Assembly (NCBI RefSeq): GCF_003627055.1
Contig: NZ_CP032624.1
Location: 2,852,001 to 2,916,000 of the forward strand
Reading direction: 5' to 3'
Length of the DNA stretch: 64,000 nt
Source: Gryllotalpicola protaetiae
GTDB taxonomy: Bacteria; Actinomycetota; Actinomycetes; Actinomycetales; Microbacteriaceae
The notes beneath the pieces were generated by a model that searched no databases, was not told where the DNA came from, and was given only the letters and a program-made list of their open reading frames with translations. The number at the start of each line of letters is the position of its first letter. The stretch's first letter is position 1. The position numbers and the translations under genes are program-made. Positions 1 through 9,356 of this stretch are shown here, in pieces.

Positions 1-919
1 GCGGGATCAGCAGGGTCGTCGTGATGCTCGAGGTGATGAGGAACACGCTCATGATCGCGGCCGCGGTGCCGAGCAGGCGCTTGGTGCCGCGAATGCGGCC
101 CATCGGGAGCGTCGGGGTGTCCTGCGGGCCGCCCTTGATCTGCGGCATGACGGCGACGCCCGTCTCGAAGCCCGACATGCCGAGGGCGAGCTTCGGGAAG
201 ACGAGCAGCGAGATCCCGATGATCTGGGCCCAGTTGCCGTTCTGCCGGAACATCGCCGACCACCAGTCGTCGACGACCACGGGGTGGTCGGCGATGTGCA
301 GGAACGCGACGATCACGACGACGGCGTTCAGCAGCAGATAGGCGGCGACGAGCACGACTGCGATGCCGATCGCCTCGCGGAATCCGCGCAGGAAGACCGC
401 GGAGAGGATGGCGAGCAGGAACAGCGTGATGCCGATCTGCCAGCCGGCGCCCGACATCCAGCTCGGGGTGAGCGGGTTCTCGATCGCGTGCGCCGTGGCG
501 TCCGCGGCGGACAGCGTCATGGTGATCATGAAGTCGGTCGCCGCGAAGCCGAGCAGCGCGAGAACGAGCAGCTTGCCCCACCAGTACGGCAGCGTGCGCT
601 CGAGCATCGCGATCGAGCCGGAGCCTTTGAAGCTCTCGCGGGCGACCCTGCGGTAGACCGGCAGCGCGCAGCAGAGCGTCAGCAGCACCAGCACGATGGT
701 GGCGAACGGCGCGATCAGGCCGGCCGCGAGAGCGGCGATCGCCGGCTGGTAGCCGAGGGTCGAGAAGTAGTCGAGGCCGGTGAGGCACATGACGCGCCAC
801 CATGACGCCGGCTTCTCGGACTCGGCCGCGTGCGGCCCGACCTGAGTGCCGCGGATGTCCGTCATCCCGGTCAGGAACCACTCCCGCAGCGTGGGGCGTG
901 CGGCCGTGTCGTTCGTCAC
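1..919 (-). CDS. APC-family amino acid permease, 3-prime truncated by window edge
   Basis: A polytopic inner-membrane transporter of the amino acid/polyamine/organocation superfamily; 306 codons are present and the C-terminus lies outside the window. After a short cytoplasmic N-terminus ending in the family-like stretch LTGLDYFSTLGYQPAIAA come repeated hydrophobic segments (residues about 70-90, 120-140, 165-185, 190-210, 240-260, 290-306). The substrate cannot be read from the sequence. The GTG start is chosen because a TACGAT hexamer ends 7 bases before it and there is no Shine-Dalgarno sequence, the leaderless pattern that recurs in this window; an internal ATG at codon 19 is the alternative. 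The next gene upstream on the same strand (nucleobase permease) ends 50 bases away, so transcription is probably independent. Confidence 0.85.
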   Translation of the reverse strand, partial: MTNDTAARPTLREWFLTGMTDIRGTQVGPHAAESEKPASWWRVMCLTGLDYFSTLGYQPAIAALAAGLIAPFATIVLVLLTLCCALPVYRRVARESFKGSGSIAMLERTLPYWWGKLLVLALLGFAATDFMITMTLSAADATAHAIENPLTPSWMSGAGWQIGITLFLLAILSAVFLRGFREAIGIAVVLVAAYLLLNAVVVIVAFLHIADHPVVVDDWWSAMFRQNGNWAQIIGISLLVFPKLALGMSGFETGVAVMPQIKGGPQDTPTLPMGRIRGTKRLLGTAAAIMSVFLITSSITTTLLIP

Positions 920-926
920 GCGCTCG

Positions 927-932
927 ATCGTA
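927..932 (-). promoter_or_regulatory. -10 hexamer of leaderless amino acid permease gene
   Basis: TACGAT on the minus strand with 7 bases to the GTG at 919, which would itself be at or next to the transcription start. Inferred from spacing only. Confidence 0.55.
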
Positions 933-968
933 CGGGAGGGGCCGTGGCGTCGGTGATCCTCATTCCGA

Positions 969-2273
969 TCACGCAGTTCCGCGCCGCGTCCCGATCCAGG
1001 TCATCACGTGGTAGACCACGACGGCGGCGATCGCGCCGAGCGCGATGCCGGCGATCTGCACCTGCCCGAAGGTGAGTGAGATGTTCGCGATGCCGATCAC
1101 CAGTGCGATCGCAGCGGTGAACTGGTTGCGTGGGCGCGAGAAATCGACCTTGTTGTCGATCCAGATCTTGATGCCGATGACGCCGATGAGGCCGTAGAGC
1201 GCGACCGTGGCCCCGCCGAGCACGCCAGCGGGGATCGAGTAGATCACCGCGCCGACCTTGGGGCACAGGCCGAGGATGATCGCGATGGCGCCGGCCACCC
1301 AGTACGCAGCCGTCGAGTACACGCGCGTCGCTGCCATGGTGCCGATGTTCTCGCCGTAGGTCGTCGTTCCCGAGCCGCCGAACATGCCGGCGATCACCGT
1401 CGACAGGCCGTCGGCGAACAGCGCGCGACCGGTCTGCCTGTTGAGCTCGGGATGCCCGGACATCGCCGCGACGCCACGGATGTGCCCGACGTTCTCGGCG
1501 ATCAGGGCGAGCACGATCGGCAGGAACGCGGGCAGGAGGCCCCAGGTGGGAAGCGCGTCGCTGAACGGATTCGCAGGCAGATGGAACTGCGGCAGCCCGA
1601 ACCACGCCGCCTTGCCCACGGCAGAGAAGTCGACCTGACCCTGCAGCGCCGCCGCGATCCAGCCGACGACGACGCCGAGGAAGATCGACAGCCGCCCGAT
1701 GAGCCCGCGGAAGATCACCGCGATCAGCACGATCGCCGCGAGGGTGATGCCGGCGGTGAGCGGCGCCTGCCCGAAGTTCGAGCCGGCGGTGGGTGCGAGG
1801 TTGAACCCGATCAGCGCCACGATCGCGCCGGCGACCACCGGCGGCATGAGCGCGTCGATCCAGGCCGTGCCCGTGACGATCACGAGCAGGCCGACGAGTG
1901 CGAGCAGCACGCCGACGGCGACGATGCCGAACAGCGCCGCCGGCAGATGGTCGACCTTCTCGTACTTCGGGCCCATGGCCGCCGCGATCGGAGCGAGGAA
2001 CGCGAATGAGGAGCCGAGGTAGCTGGGCAGCCGGTTGCGGGTGATGAACAGGAACAGCAGCGTGCCGATGCCGGAGAACAGCAGCGTCGTCGCCGGTGGG
2101 AATCCGGTGATCAGGGGGACGAGGAACGTCGCGCCGAACATCGCGACGACGTGCTGAGCCCCGATGCCGATCGTGCGCGGCCAGCTGAGCCGCTCACCCG
2201 GCCCGACGATCGCGGTGGGTGCGATGGTCTTCCCATCGCCGTGCAGGGTCCAGATGGCTGTGCGCGCTGACAT
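969..2273 (-). CDS. NCS2 family uracil/xanthine permease
   Basis: A nucleobase:cation symporter of the NCS2 (UraA/PbuX) family, 434 aa, close to the usual 430-450. It would import uracil or xanthine across the cytoplasmic membrane. Visible signs are the N-terminal IGAQHVVAMFGATFLVPLITG segment (typical QHxxAMF of UraA-like proteins), SYLGSSFAFLAPI, GFNLAPTA, and the C-terminal NCS2 signature region GMFGGSGTTTYGENIG near residue 290. The start is ATG at 2273; an upstream in-frame ATG would add 12 residues but overlaps the likely promoter (CATTAT, 6 bases before this ATG). Whether uracil or another base is preferred cannot be decided here. Confidence 0.88.
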   Translation of the reverse strand: MSARTAIWTLHGDGKTIAPTAIVGPGERLSWPRTIGIGAQHVVAMFGATFLVPLITGFPPATTLLFSGIGTLLFLFITRNRLPSYLGSSFAFLAPIAAAMGPKYEKVDHLPAALFGIVAVGVLLALVGLLVIVTGTAWIDALMPPVVAGAIVALIGFNLAPTAGSNFGQAPLTAGITLAAIVLIAVIFRGLIGRLSIFLGVVVGWIAAALQGQVDFSAVGKAAWFGLPQFHLPANPFSDALPTWGLLPAFLPIVLALIAENVGHIRGVAAMSGHPELNRQTGRALFADGLSTVIAGMFGGSGTTTYGENIGTMAATRVYSTAAYWVAGAIAIILGLCPKVGAVIYSIPAGVLGGATVALYGLIGVIGIKIWIDNKVDFSRPRNQFTAAIALVIGIANISLTFGQVQIAGIALGAIAAVVVYHVMTWIGTRRGTA

Positions 2274-2309
2274 GGGCCAATAATGGTGGGCCGGCGCGGG
2301 TAATGCCAT

Positions 2310-2338
2310 CTGCGCGCCGGTCCTCGCCCGGCGCGCAG
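2310..2338. repeat. 11-bp perfect inverted repeat in divergent promoter region
   Basis: CTGCGCGCCGG (2310-2320) and its exact complement (2328-2338) flank a 7-base loop. A 21-bp direct repeat overlaps it: 2314-2334 is repeated exactly at 2349-2369. It lies between the divergent nucleobase permease and serine hydrolase genes, a position suited to an operator, but the G+C-rich arms could also be a simple hairpin. Confidence 0.6.
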
Positions 2339-2369
2339 TGCCGTCCGAGCGCCGGTCCTCGCCCGGCGC

Positions 2370-2375
2370 TACTGT
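2370..2375 (+). promoter_or_regulatory. -10 hexamer of leaderless serine hydrolase gene
   Basis: TACTGT followed by 7 bases and the ATG at 2383; decides this start over an in-frame ATG 45 bases upstream. Confidence 0.6.
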
Positions 2376-2382
2376 CGATCAC

Positions 2383-3810
2383 ATGGCAATGGAGCACTCG
2401 AGCCCGGCATCCCTTGGCATCGATGAGGCCGCGATCACGGCGTTCGCCGACGCGGTCGACAAGAAGGGGCTCGGTGTGCACGGCCTGGTGATCGCCCGGC
2501 ACGGGCGGGTCGCGACCGAGGGCTGGTGGCACCCGTATCAGCCGGATGAGCCGCACATGATGTTCTCGGTCAGCAAGGCGTTCACGTCGATGGCGGTGGG
2601 CCTCGCGATCAGCGAGGGACTTCTTGCGCTCGACGAGCCGACGCATGCGATCTTCCCCGAGTTCCGCGAGATCCCGGGGCAGACGGTGCGCCACCTGCTC
2701 ACGATGACGACGGGGCACGACAGCGATCTCTGGGACGTTCTGCAGTCGCTGCCCGAGCGAGACGGCGTCGAGCTGTTCTTCGAGTCGCCGGCCGAGTACC
2801 CGCCCGGCACGCACTTCGTCTACAGCACGGCGAGCACCTACGTGCTCGCGGCGGCCGTGGTGCGCCGCTCCGGTCAGAGTCTCACCGAGTTCCTCGACGA
2901 GCGGCTGTTCGGCCCCCTCGGCTGGCCGACGCCCCACTGGGAGCGCGACCGGCGCGGTCTCGAGCACGGCGGCACGGGGCTCAAACTGACGACGAGGCAG
3001 CTCGCCCAGTTCGGCCAGCTGCTGCTGCAGCGCGGCGAATGGGAGGGCAGGCAGCTCGTGCCGGCCGAGTGGATCGATCAGGCGAGCGCGCACCAGGTCC
3101 GCAACCCCTGGTTCGGCAGCCACGAGTCCGAGATCGGCTACGGATTCCAGCTCTGGCGCTCCAGCCACGGATTCCGCGCCGACGGCATGTGCGGCCAGTT
3201 CGCCGTCGTGATCCCCGAGCTCGACCTCGTCGTCGCGACCACCTCCGGGTCGCCCGACGCGAATCGCATCCTCGAGCTCATCTGGCGCGAGCTGCTGCCG
3301 GGGGTGGAGGCGGGTCATGAGGTTCTCGGCGACGTCGACGGCGAGCTGTTCGCGCTGAGCGGACGCCGGGTTCCGGAGCCGCGACTCGAGGCGGCTGATG
3401 CCGCGGCCGAAGACTCTCTCGACGGCACGCGGTTCGGCCTTCCCGGCACTCCGATCGGGGTCGACGGCCTCGCGGTGACGTTCGCGGACGACGCTGTGAC
3501 GCTGGAGCTCTCCGGGCCGGGCGTGAGTCAGGGCGGCGGCTCGGCCCAGCTCATCGCGGGCCGCACCGAGTGGGTCTACGGAACGTTCCCGTCGAGCCCG
3601 CTCGAGTCGCTGCGCGACGTTCCGGTGGCGGCCCGCGCGGGCTGGCTGAACGGCGCGCTCGAACTGCACCTGCAGTTCGTCGGCACGCCGTTCCGGTGGC
3701 TGTGGCGCCTGATCCCCGACGGACCGGAGGGCCCGCAGCTCACGACGCGGTTCCACCCGGACCTCGGGCTGCCCTCGCACCTGGACACGCTATTGACGGT
3801 CGGTCAGTAA
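2383..3810 (+). CDS. Serine hydrolase, beta-lactamase/PBP4* fold
   Basis: A 475-aa enzyme of the class C beta-lactamase / D-alanyl-D-alanine carboxypeptidase-like family (beta-lactamase domain residues about 15-330), followed by a C-terminal all-beta region. The active-site SxxK is visible as SVSK (S62, K65), the second motif tyrosine as Y150 in FVYSTAS, and a HGGTG stretch stands near the usual KTG position. No signal peptide, so it is probably cytoplasmic. Families of this kind include esterases, amidases and peptidases, and nothing here shows antibiotic hydrolysis. It is transcribed divergently from the nucleobase permease. Confidence 0.82.
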   Translation: MAMEHSSPASLGIDEAAITAFADAVDKKGLGVHGLVIARHGRVATEGWWHPYQPDEPHMMFSVSKAFTSMAVGLAISEGLLALDEPTHAIFPEFREIPGQTVRHLLTMTTGHDSDLWDVLQSLPERDGVELFFESPAEYPPGTHFVYSTASTYVLAAAVVRRSGQSLTEFLDERLFGPLGWPTPHWERDRRGLEHGGTGLKLTTRQLAQFGQLLLQRGEWEGRQLVPAEWIDQASAHQVRNPWFGSHESEIGYGFQLWRSSHGFRADGMCGQFAVVIPELDLVVATTSGSPDANRILELIWRELLPGVEAGHEVLGDVDGELFALSGRRVPEPRLEAADAAAEDSLDGTRFGLPGTPIGVDGLAVTFADDAVTLELSGPGVSQGGGSAQLIAGRTEWVYGTFPSSPLESLRDVPVAARAGWLNGALELHLQFVGTPFRWLWRLIPDGPEGPQLTTRFHPDLGLPSHLDTLLTVGQ

Positions 3811-3813
3811 GAC

Positions 3814-3819
3814 TAGGCT
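3814..3819 (+). promoter_or_regulatory. Promoter (-35 TTGACG, -10 TAGGCT) of aldehyde dehydrogenase gene
   Basis: TTGACG at 3793-3798, 15 bases, TAGGCT at 3814-3819, then 7 bases to the ATG at 3827. The -35 lies inside the end of the preceding hydrolase gene. Confidence 0.6.
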
Positions 3820-3826
3820 GACGCGC

Positions 3827-5245
3827 ATGAGCACTGCAGCGATGGGGGAGACCTTGGGCCAGGCATCCGCCTCTGACACCGTCGCGCGCCTGCGCGACGC
3901 GTATGAATCCGGCCGCACCAAGCCGCTCACCTGGCGCCTCGCGCAGCTCAAGGCGCTCGGCGCCCTGCTGCGCGAGAACGGCCCGGCGCTCGAGAAGGCG
4001 CTCTGGGACGACCTGCACAAGGCGCCGGCCGAGGCGCAGTACGCCGAGATCGGCTTCACGCTCGCCGAGCTCGGCTCGGTGCAGAAGCACCTGCGCGGCT
4101 GGCTGCGGCCGGCCCGCGTCGCCGCGCCGGCCGCGCTGCTGCCCGCGACGGCCAAGACCGTGCTCGAGCCGCTCGGCGTCGTCGCGATCATCGCGCCGTG
4201 GAACTACCCGGTGCAGCTCACCCTCGCCCCGGCGATCGGCGCGTTCGCCGCGGGCAACGCCGTCGTGCTGAAGCCGAGCGAGCTGTCGCCGGCCACCTCG
4301 CGCGTGCTCGCGGAACTGGTGCCGCGGTACCTCGATCCCGCAGCGGTCGCGGTCATCGAGGGCGGGGTGCCGGAGACCACGGAGCTGCTGGCGCAGAAGC
4401 TCGACCACATCTTCTACACCGGCAACGGCACGGTCGGCCGCATCGTGCTCGAGGCCGCCGCGAAGAACCTCACGCCCGTCACGCTCGAGCTGGGCGGCAA
4501 GTCGCCGACGTACGTCGACGACTCGGTCGACCTCGACGCGGCTGCCGCGCGCATCGTGTGGGGCCGGTTCCTGAACGCCGGCCAGACGTGCATCGCGCCC
4601 GACTACGTGCTCGCGACGAGCACCGTGCAGGCGAAGCTCGGACCCCTGATCGCCAAGTGGATCGAGCGATACTTCGGTGCGGATCCCAAGAAGAGCGGCG
4701 ACTACGGCCGCATCATCAACGACCGCCAGTTCGAGCGGCTGGCCGGCCTGCTGGGCGCGGGACGGCTGGTCACCGGCGGTGAGAGGGATGCCGGTGAGCG
4801 CTACCTCGCGCCGACAGTGCTCGCCGAGGTGCCCCGTGACGCGCCCGTCATGCAGCAGGAGATCTTCGGGCCGATCCTGCCGTTCGTGACCGTCGACGGG
4901 CTGGACGACGCGATCCGCTACATCACCGCGGGCGAGAAGCCGCTTGCGCTGTACGTGTTCAGCGACGACGCGCGCACCCGGCGCCGCTTCCTCACCGAGA
5001 CCTCGTCAGGGGCGCTCGGCTTCGGCATTCCGCTCGGCCACATCGGCGTGCACGGGCTGCCGTTCGGCGGCGTCGGCGCGAGCGGCGCGGGCGCATACCA
5101 CGGGCGCCGGTCGCTCGTGACGTTCAGCCACGAGAAGGCGGTGCTGAGCAAGCCGCTCAAGCCCGACACGATCCAGCTGATCGCGCCCCCGTACACTCCG
5201 GCGCGCGAGAATCTCATTCGCAAGGTGCTCGGCAGGATCAGCTGA
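3827..5245 (+). CDS. Aldehyde dehydrogenase family protein (class 3-like)
   Basis: NAD(P)-dependent oxidation of an aldehyde to the acid. At 472 aa it has the length and motif set of the short class 3 / fatty or coniferyl aldehyde dehydrogenases: PWNYPVQL (substrate/NAD region), LELGGKSPTYV holding the catalytic Glu (about residue 221), GQTCIAPDY with the nucleophilic Cys (about residue 254) and QQEIFGPILP. Start: ATG at 3827, 7 bases after a TAGGCT hexamer and without a Shine-Dalgarno; an internal ATG at codon 6 is possible. It precedes aspartase by 19 bases, so the two may be cotranscribed. The physiological aldehyde is not evident. Confidence 0.9.
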   Translation: MSTAAMGETLGQASASDTVARLRDAYESGRTKPLTWRLAQLKALGALLRENGPALEKALWDDLHKAPAEAQYAEIGFTLAELGSVQKHLRGWLRPARVAAPAALLPATAKTVLEPLGVVAIIAPWNYPVQLTLAPAIGAFAAGNAVVLKPSELSPATSRVLAELVPRYLDPAAVAVIEGGVPETTELLAQKLDHIFYTGNGTVGRIVLEAAAKNLTPVTLELGGKSPTYVDDSVDLDAAAARIVWGRFLNAGQTCIAPDYVLATSTVQAKLGPLIAKWIERYFGADPKKSGDYGRIINDRQFERLAGLLGAGRLVTGGERDAGERYLAPTVLAEVPRDAPVMQQEIFGPILPFVTVDGLDDAIRYITAGEKPLALYVFSDDARTRRRFLTETSSGALGFGIPLGHIGVHGLPFGGVGASGAGAYHGRRSLVTFSHEKAVLSKPLKPDTIQLIAPPYTPARENLIRKVLGRIS

Positions 5246-5264
5246 GCCCGGAGGGGCGGGTGTC

Positions 5265-6659
<1,395 letters not shown>

Positions 6660-6690
6660 ACGCACGGGGAAACGCGCGGGGAAGAGCACA

Positions 6691-7596
6691 ATGGACCGTA
6701 TGGAGACGGCGGTCGACACGCGGGCCCAGGCGGCCGAGCTCGATGCGCGGCTGCACCCGATCGACTGGTCGGCGCCTGACCCCGGCTCGACGGCGTTCCG
6801 GTTCGACGCGCCCAGCGGCAGCCTCGCGGCGTGGTCGATCGGCGACCCCGCGAACCCACGCGTGGTGCTGGTGCCCGGCGCGACCGGCTCGAAAGAGGAC
6901 TTCGTGCTGCTCGCCCCGCCGCTCGTCGAGGCGGGGTACTTCGTCGAGTCCTACGACCTCGCCGGCCAGTACGAGTCGGCCGCGGCCGGCCCGTCGCGGG
7001 TATCGGGCCACTGGGACTACGACCTCTACCTGGCCGACTTCATCACGTTTCTCGAGGCGGGCGAGCCCGCGCACGTGCTCGGTTACTCGTTCGCGGGCAT
7101 CCTCGCCCAGCTCGCCCTCGCCGGCCGTCCGGAGCTGTTCCGCAGCCTGACCCTGCTCACCACGCCCCCGCTCACCGGCAACGTCTTCCGCGGCATCAAG
7201 ATCATCGGGCCGATCGCACGCTTCGCGTCGCCGCATGCGGGCGCCGGGCTGATGATCTGGGGCATCCAGACCAACAAGAACGGCGTCGACGAGCGCCGGC
7301 TCGACTTCGTGCGCGCCCGCCTCGGCATCACCCGGCGCGAGAGCGTCGACGACATCATCGCGCTCATGATGGACACGCCGGATGTCACGGCGGCCGTCGC
7401 CTCCGCTGGCGTGCCGTTGCTCGTCGCGACGGGCCAGCACGACCTGTGGCCCGTGCGGGCACACGCCGAGTACGCGGATATGATCGGCGCAGAACTCGCC
7501 GTCTACCGCACGGGGCACAGCCCGTGCGAGACCACTCCGAACCAACTCGCACTGGACATGATCACGACCTTTCGACGTGCGGAGCAGCCCGCATGA
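6691..7596 (+). CDS. Alpha/beta hydrolase, first copy of tandem pair
   Basis: A 301-aa alpha/beta-fold hydrolase. The nucleophile elbow is GYSFAG with Ser133, so the fifth residue is Ala rather than the usual Gly of GxSxG; the acid is probably Asp of QHDLWP and the base His of GHSPCETTP. Start ATG at 6691 has GGGAAG about 7 bases upstream; a second ATG three codons later is possible. It overlaps the downstream paralogue by the 4-base ATGA, which implies translational coupling. The two proteins share the same order of motifs (PSGSLAAW, TGSKEDF, SYDL-GQYES, GYSFAG or GFSFAG, GHSPCETTP) and arose by tandem duplication. Substrate unknown. Confidence 0.85.
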   Translation: MDRMETAVDTRAQAAELDARLHPIDWSAPDPGSTAFRFDAPSGSLAAWSIGDPANPRVVLVPGATGSKEDFVLLAPPLVEAGYFVESYDLAGQYESAAAGPSRVSGHWDYDLYLADFITFLEAGEPAHVLGYSFAGILAQLALAGRPELFRSLTLLTTPPLTGNVFRGIKIIGPIARFASPHAGAGLMIWGIQTNKNGVDERRLDFVRARLGITRRESVDDIIALMMDTPDVTAAVASAGVPLLVATGQHDLWPVRAHAEYADMIGAELAVYRTGHSPCETTPNQLALDMITTFRRAEQPA

Positions 7597-8501
7597 GCCT
7601 GCCCATGACCGCGGAAGCCGCCTATGGGCTCGACGAGGTGCTTCCGCCGATCGACTGGGCGCTGGCGCCGGAGGGCACCAGGGCCTACCGCTTCGCGGCC
7701 CCGAGCGGGTCGCTCGCCGCGTGGGACCTCGGCGACCCTGAGGGCGAGCGCGTCGTTATGGTCCCCGGCATCACCGGCTCGAAGGAGGACTTCGCGCTGC
7801 TCGCGCCGATCCTCGCGGGGCAGGGCTATTTCGTGCAGAGCTACGACCTGCCCGGCCAGTACGAATCGGCCGACGCGGGCCCCGAGGGCGCCGAGGGCTG
7901 GAGCTACGAGCTCTTCGTCGACGACATGATCGCCTTCCTCGAGGCGGGCAGCACGCCTGCGCACCTGCTCGGCTTCTCGTTCGCGGGCATCGTCGCGCAG
8001 CTGGTCACCGTGCAGCGGCCGGAGCTCGTGCGCTCGCTGACGCTGCTCGCGACGCCCCCGTTGACCGGGCAGGTCTTCCGCGGGGTGCGCACGCTCGGGT
8101 GGCTCGCCCGCGTGCCGTTCCTCGTCCGCAAGCACTTCGTCGGGGGCGTGATGATCTGGAACGTCCGCACGAACTTCAGCAAGGTGACGCCCGAGCGGCT
8201 CGCCTTCGCGAACGCGCGGCTCGACCACACCCGGCGCGAGAGTGTGGACGGCATCGTCGGCCTCATGATGACGACCCCGAACCTGTACCAGCCGCTGCGC
8301 GACTCAGCCGTGCCGAAGCTCGTCGTGGCGGGCGAACACGACCTGTGGCGTGCGAAGCTCTATCGCCGCTTCGCGAAGCGCATCGGCGCGGCCGTCGCGG
8401 TCTACGCGACCGGTCACAGTCCGTGTGAGACCACGCCGCACCAGCTCGCGCTCGACCTTGTGCAGCTGTACCGCACGAGCGAGAAGCTCAGCGCGCGCTG
8501 A
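7593..8501 (+). CDS. Alpha/beta hydrolase, second copy of tandem pair
   Basis: A 302-aa paralogue of the preceding hydrolase with nucleophile Ser129 in GFSFAG, acid in EHDLWR and base in GHSPCETTP. Start ATG lies within the ATGA overlap with the upstream stop. The middle region (lid, residues 165-215) differs most from the first copy, which suggests different substrate specificity or heterodimer formation. The 3-prime end overlaps the convergent glycosyltransferase gene by 14 bases. Confidence 0.85.
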   Translation: MSLPMTAEAAYGLDEVLPPIDWALAPEGTRAYRFAAPSGSLAAWDLGDPEGERVVMVPGITGSKEDFALLAPILAGQGYFVQSYDLPGQYESADAGPEGAEGWSYELFVDDMIAFLEAGSTPAHLLGFSFAGIVAQLVTVQRPELVRSLTLLATPPLTGQVFRGVRTLGWLARVPFLVRKHFVGGVMIWNVRTNFSKVTPERLAFANARLDHTRRESVDGIVGLMMTTPNLYQPLRDSAVPKLVVAGEHDLWRAKLYRRFAKRIGAAVAVYATGHSPCETTPHQLALDLVQLYRTSEKLSAR

Positions 8502-9255
8502 CATCGGCGCGTTCGGCGCCGACGGGCCGCACGAAATCGCGCCGCAGGGCGCGGCGACCCCATGGGGATGCTTCGGGCCAGTGCTCCGCGAAGGTGTGGT
8601 ACGCCCAGGCGAGCCGGCGTCCGATGCCGTGCCAGCTCTCGAGCGGCCTGGCCGAGACCCCGACCCGCAGGGCCTCGTCATAGCGCACCACGACATCCAG
8701 CGGCAGGTGGAGCGTGATGTCGAGGTCGTCGTGGATGCGGGGGTCGTCTCGGTGCACCAGCTGGCGCACCTCGTTCCACACGGATGCCCGCATGATGAAG
8801 TTCGAGCCGAAGATCGGCGGCCCGCCGAGCCACGGGCCGACGATGTGGAAGTACGCGGGGATATAGAGGTGCTCGCCGATCCAGTTCGCCCACGCGTGCG
8901 GGCCGTAGAACGATCCGGGCCCGGTCAGCACGCCGATGGCCGGCGACGCGTCGAACTCGGCGACCACGCGCTCCGCCCAGTCGGCCGGCGGCCTCGAGTC
9001 GGCGTCGATGCGTGCGATGAGGTCGGTGTGCGCGGCGTCGTAGCCGGTTGCCGAGGCCGACATGATGCCGCGCTGCGGCTGGAACAGCACCCGCGCGCCG
9101 CCCGCACGGGCGACATCGGCCGTGGCATCCGTGCTGCCGTTGTCGACCACGATGATCTCGTCGACCGGCCGTGTCTGCGCCGCCAGGGCGGCGAGCGACT
9201 GCCGCAGCATGTCGGCGTCGTCGAGCGCGGGTATCACGACGGAGAGGGTGGTCAT
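8488..9255 (-). CDS. Family 2 glycosyltransferase
   Basis: A 255-aa GT-A fold enzyme that transfers sugar from a nucleotide donor. The GT2 N-terminus is clear: VVIPALDDADML, QTRPVDEIIVVDNGSTD and the metal/nucleotide-binding D84-A-D86 in ARIDADSRPP. No transmembrane segment is obvious, so it acts in the cytosol or at the membrane surface. The ATG at 9255 has GGAGA 7 bases upstream, which excludes a longer N-terminal reading. It is convergent with the hydrolase pair and divergent from the GlcD-like gene. Acceptor unknown; no cluster of cell-wall or polysaccharide genes accompanies it. Confidence 0.85.
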   Translation of the reverse strand: MTTLSVVIPALDDADMLRQSLAALAAQTRPVDEIIVVDNGSTDATADVARAGGARVLFQPQRGIMSASATGYDAAHTDLIARIDADSRPPADWAERVVAEFDASPAIGVLTGPGSFYGPHAWANWIGEHLYIPAYFHIVGPWLGGPPIFGSNFIMRASVWNEVRQLVHRDDPRIHDDLDITLHLPLDVVVRYDEALRVGVSARPLESWHGIGRRLAWAYHTFAEHWPEASPWGRRALRRDFVRPVGAERADVSAR

Positions 9256-9344
9256 GCGCCAGTCTCCTCTCCCGCCTTCGAGCGCCGCCGCTTCCGCGGC
9301 GCGGGCTGCTCGCCCCAGGGCCGCAGTCAATCGTAAGACGGCAA

Positions 9345-9350
9345 TAGCAT
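9345..9350 (+). promoter_or_regulatory. -10 hexamer of leaderless FAD-linked oxidase gene
   Basis: TAGCAT, then 6 bases to the ATG at 9357. The GGGGG in the spacer is too close to act as a ribosome-binding site. Confidence 0.55.
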
Positions 9351-9356
9351 CGGGGG

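Noticed and set aside
2194-3780. A 528-codon open frame antisense to the serine hydrolase
   Set aside because: Same reason: Arg/Glu/Asp-rich shadow; the sense protein has SxxK and Tyr motifs.
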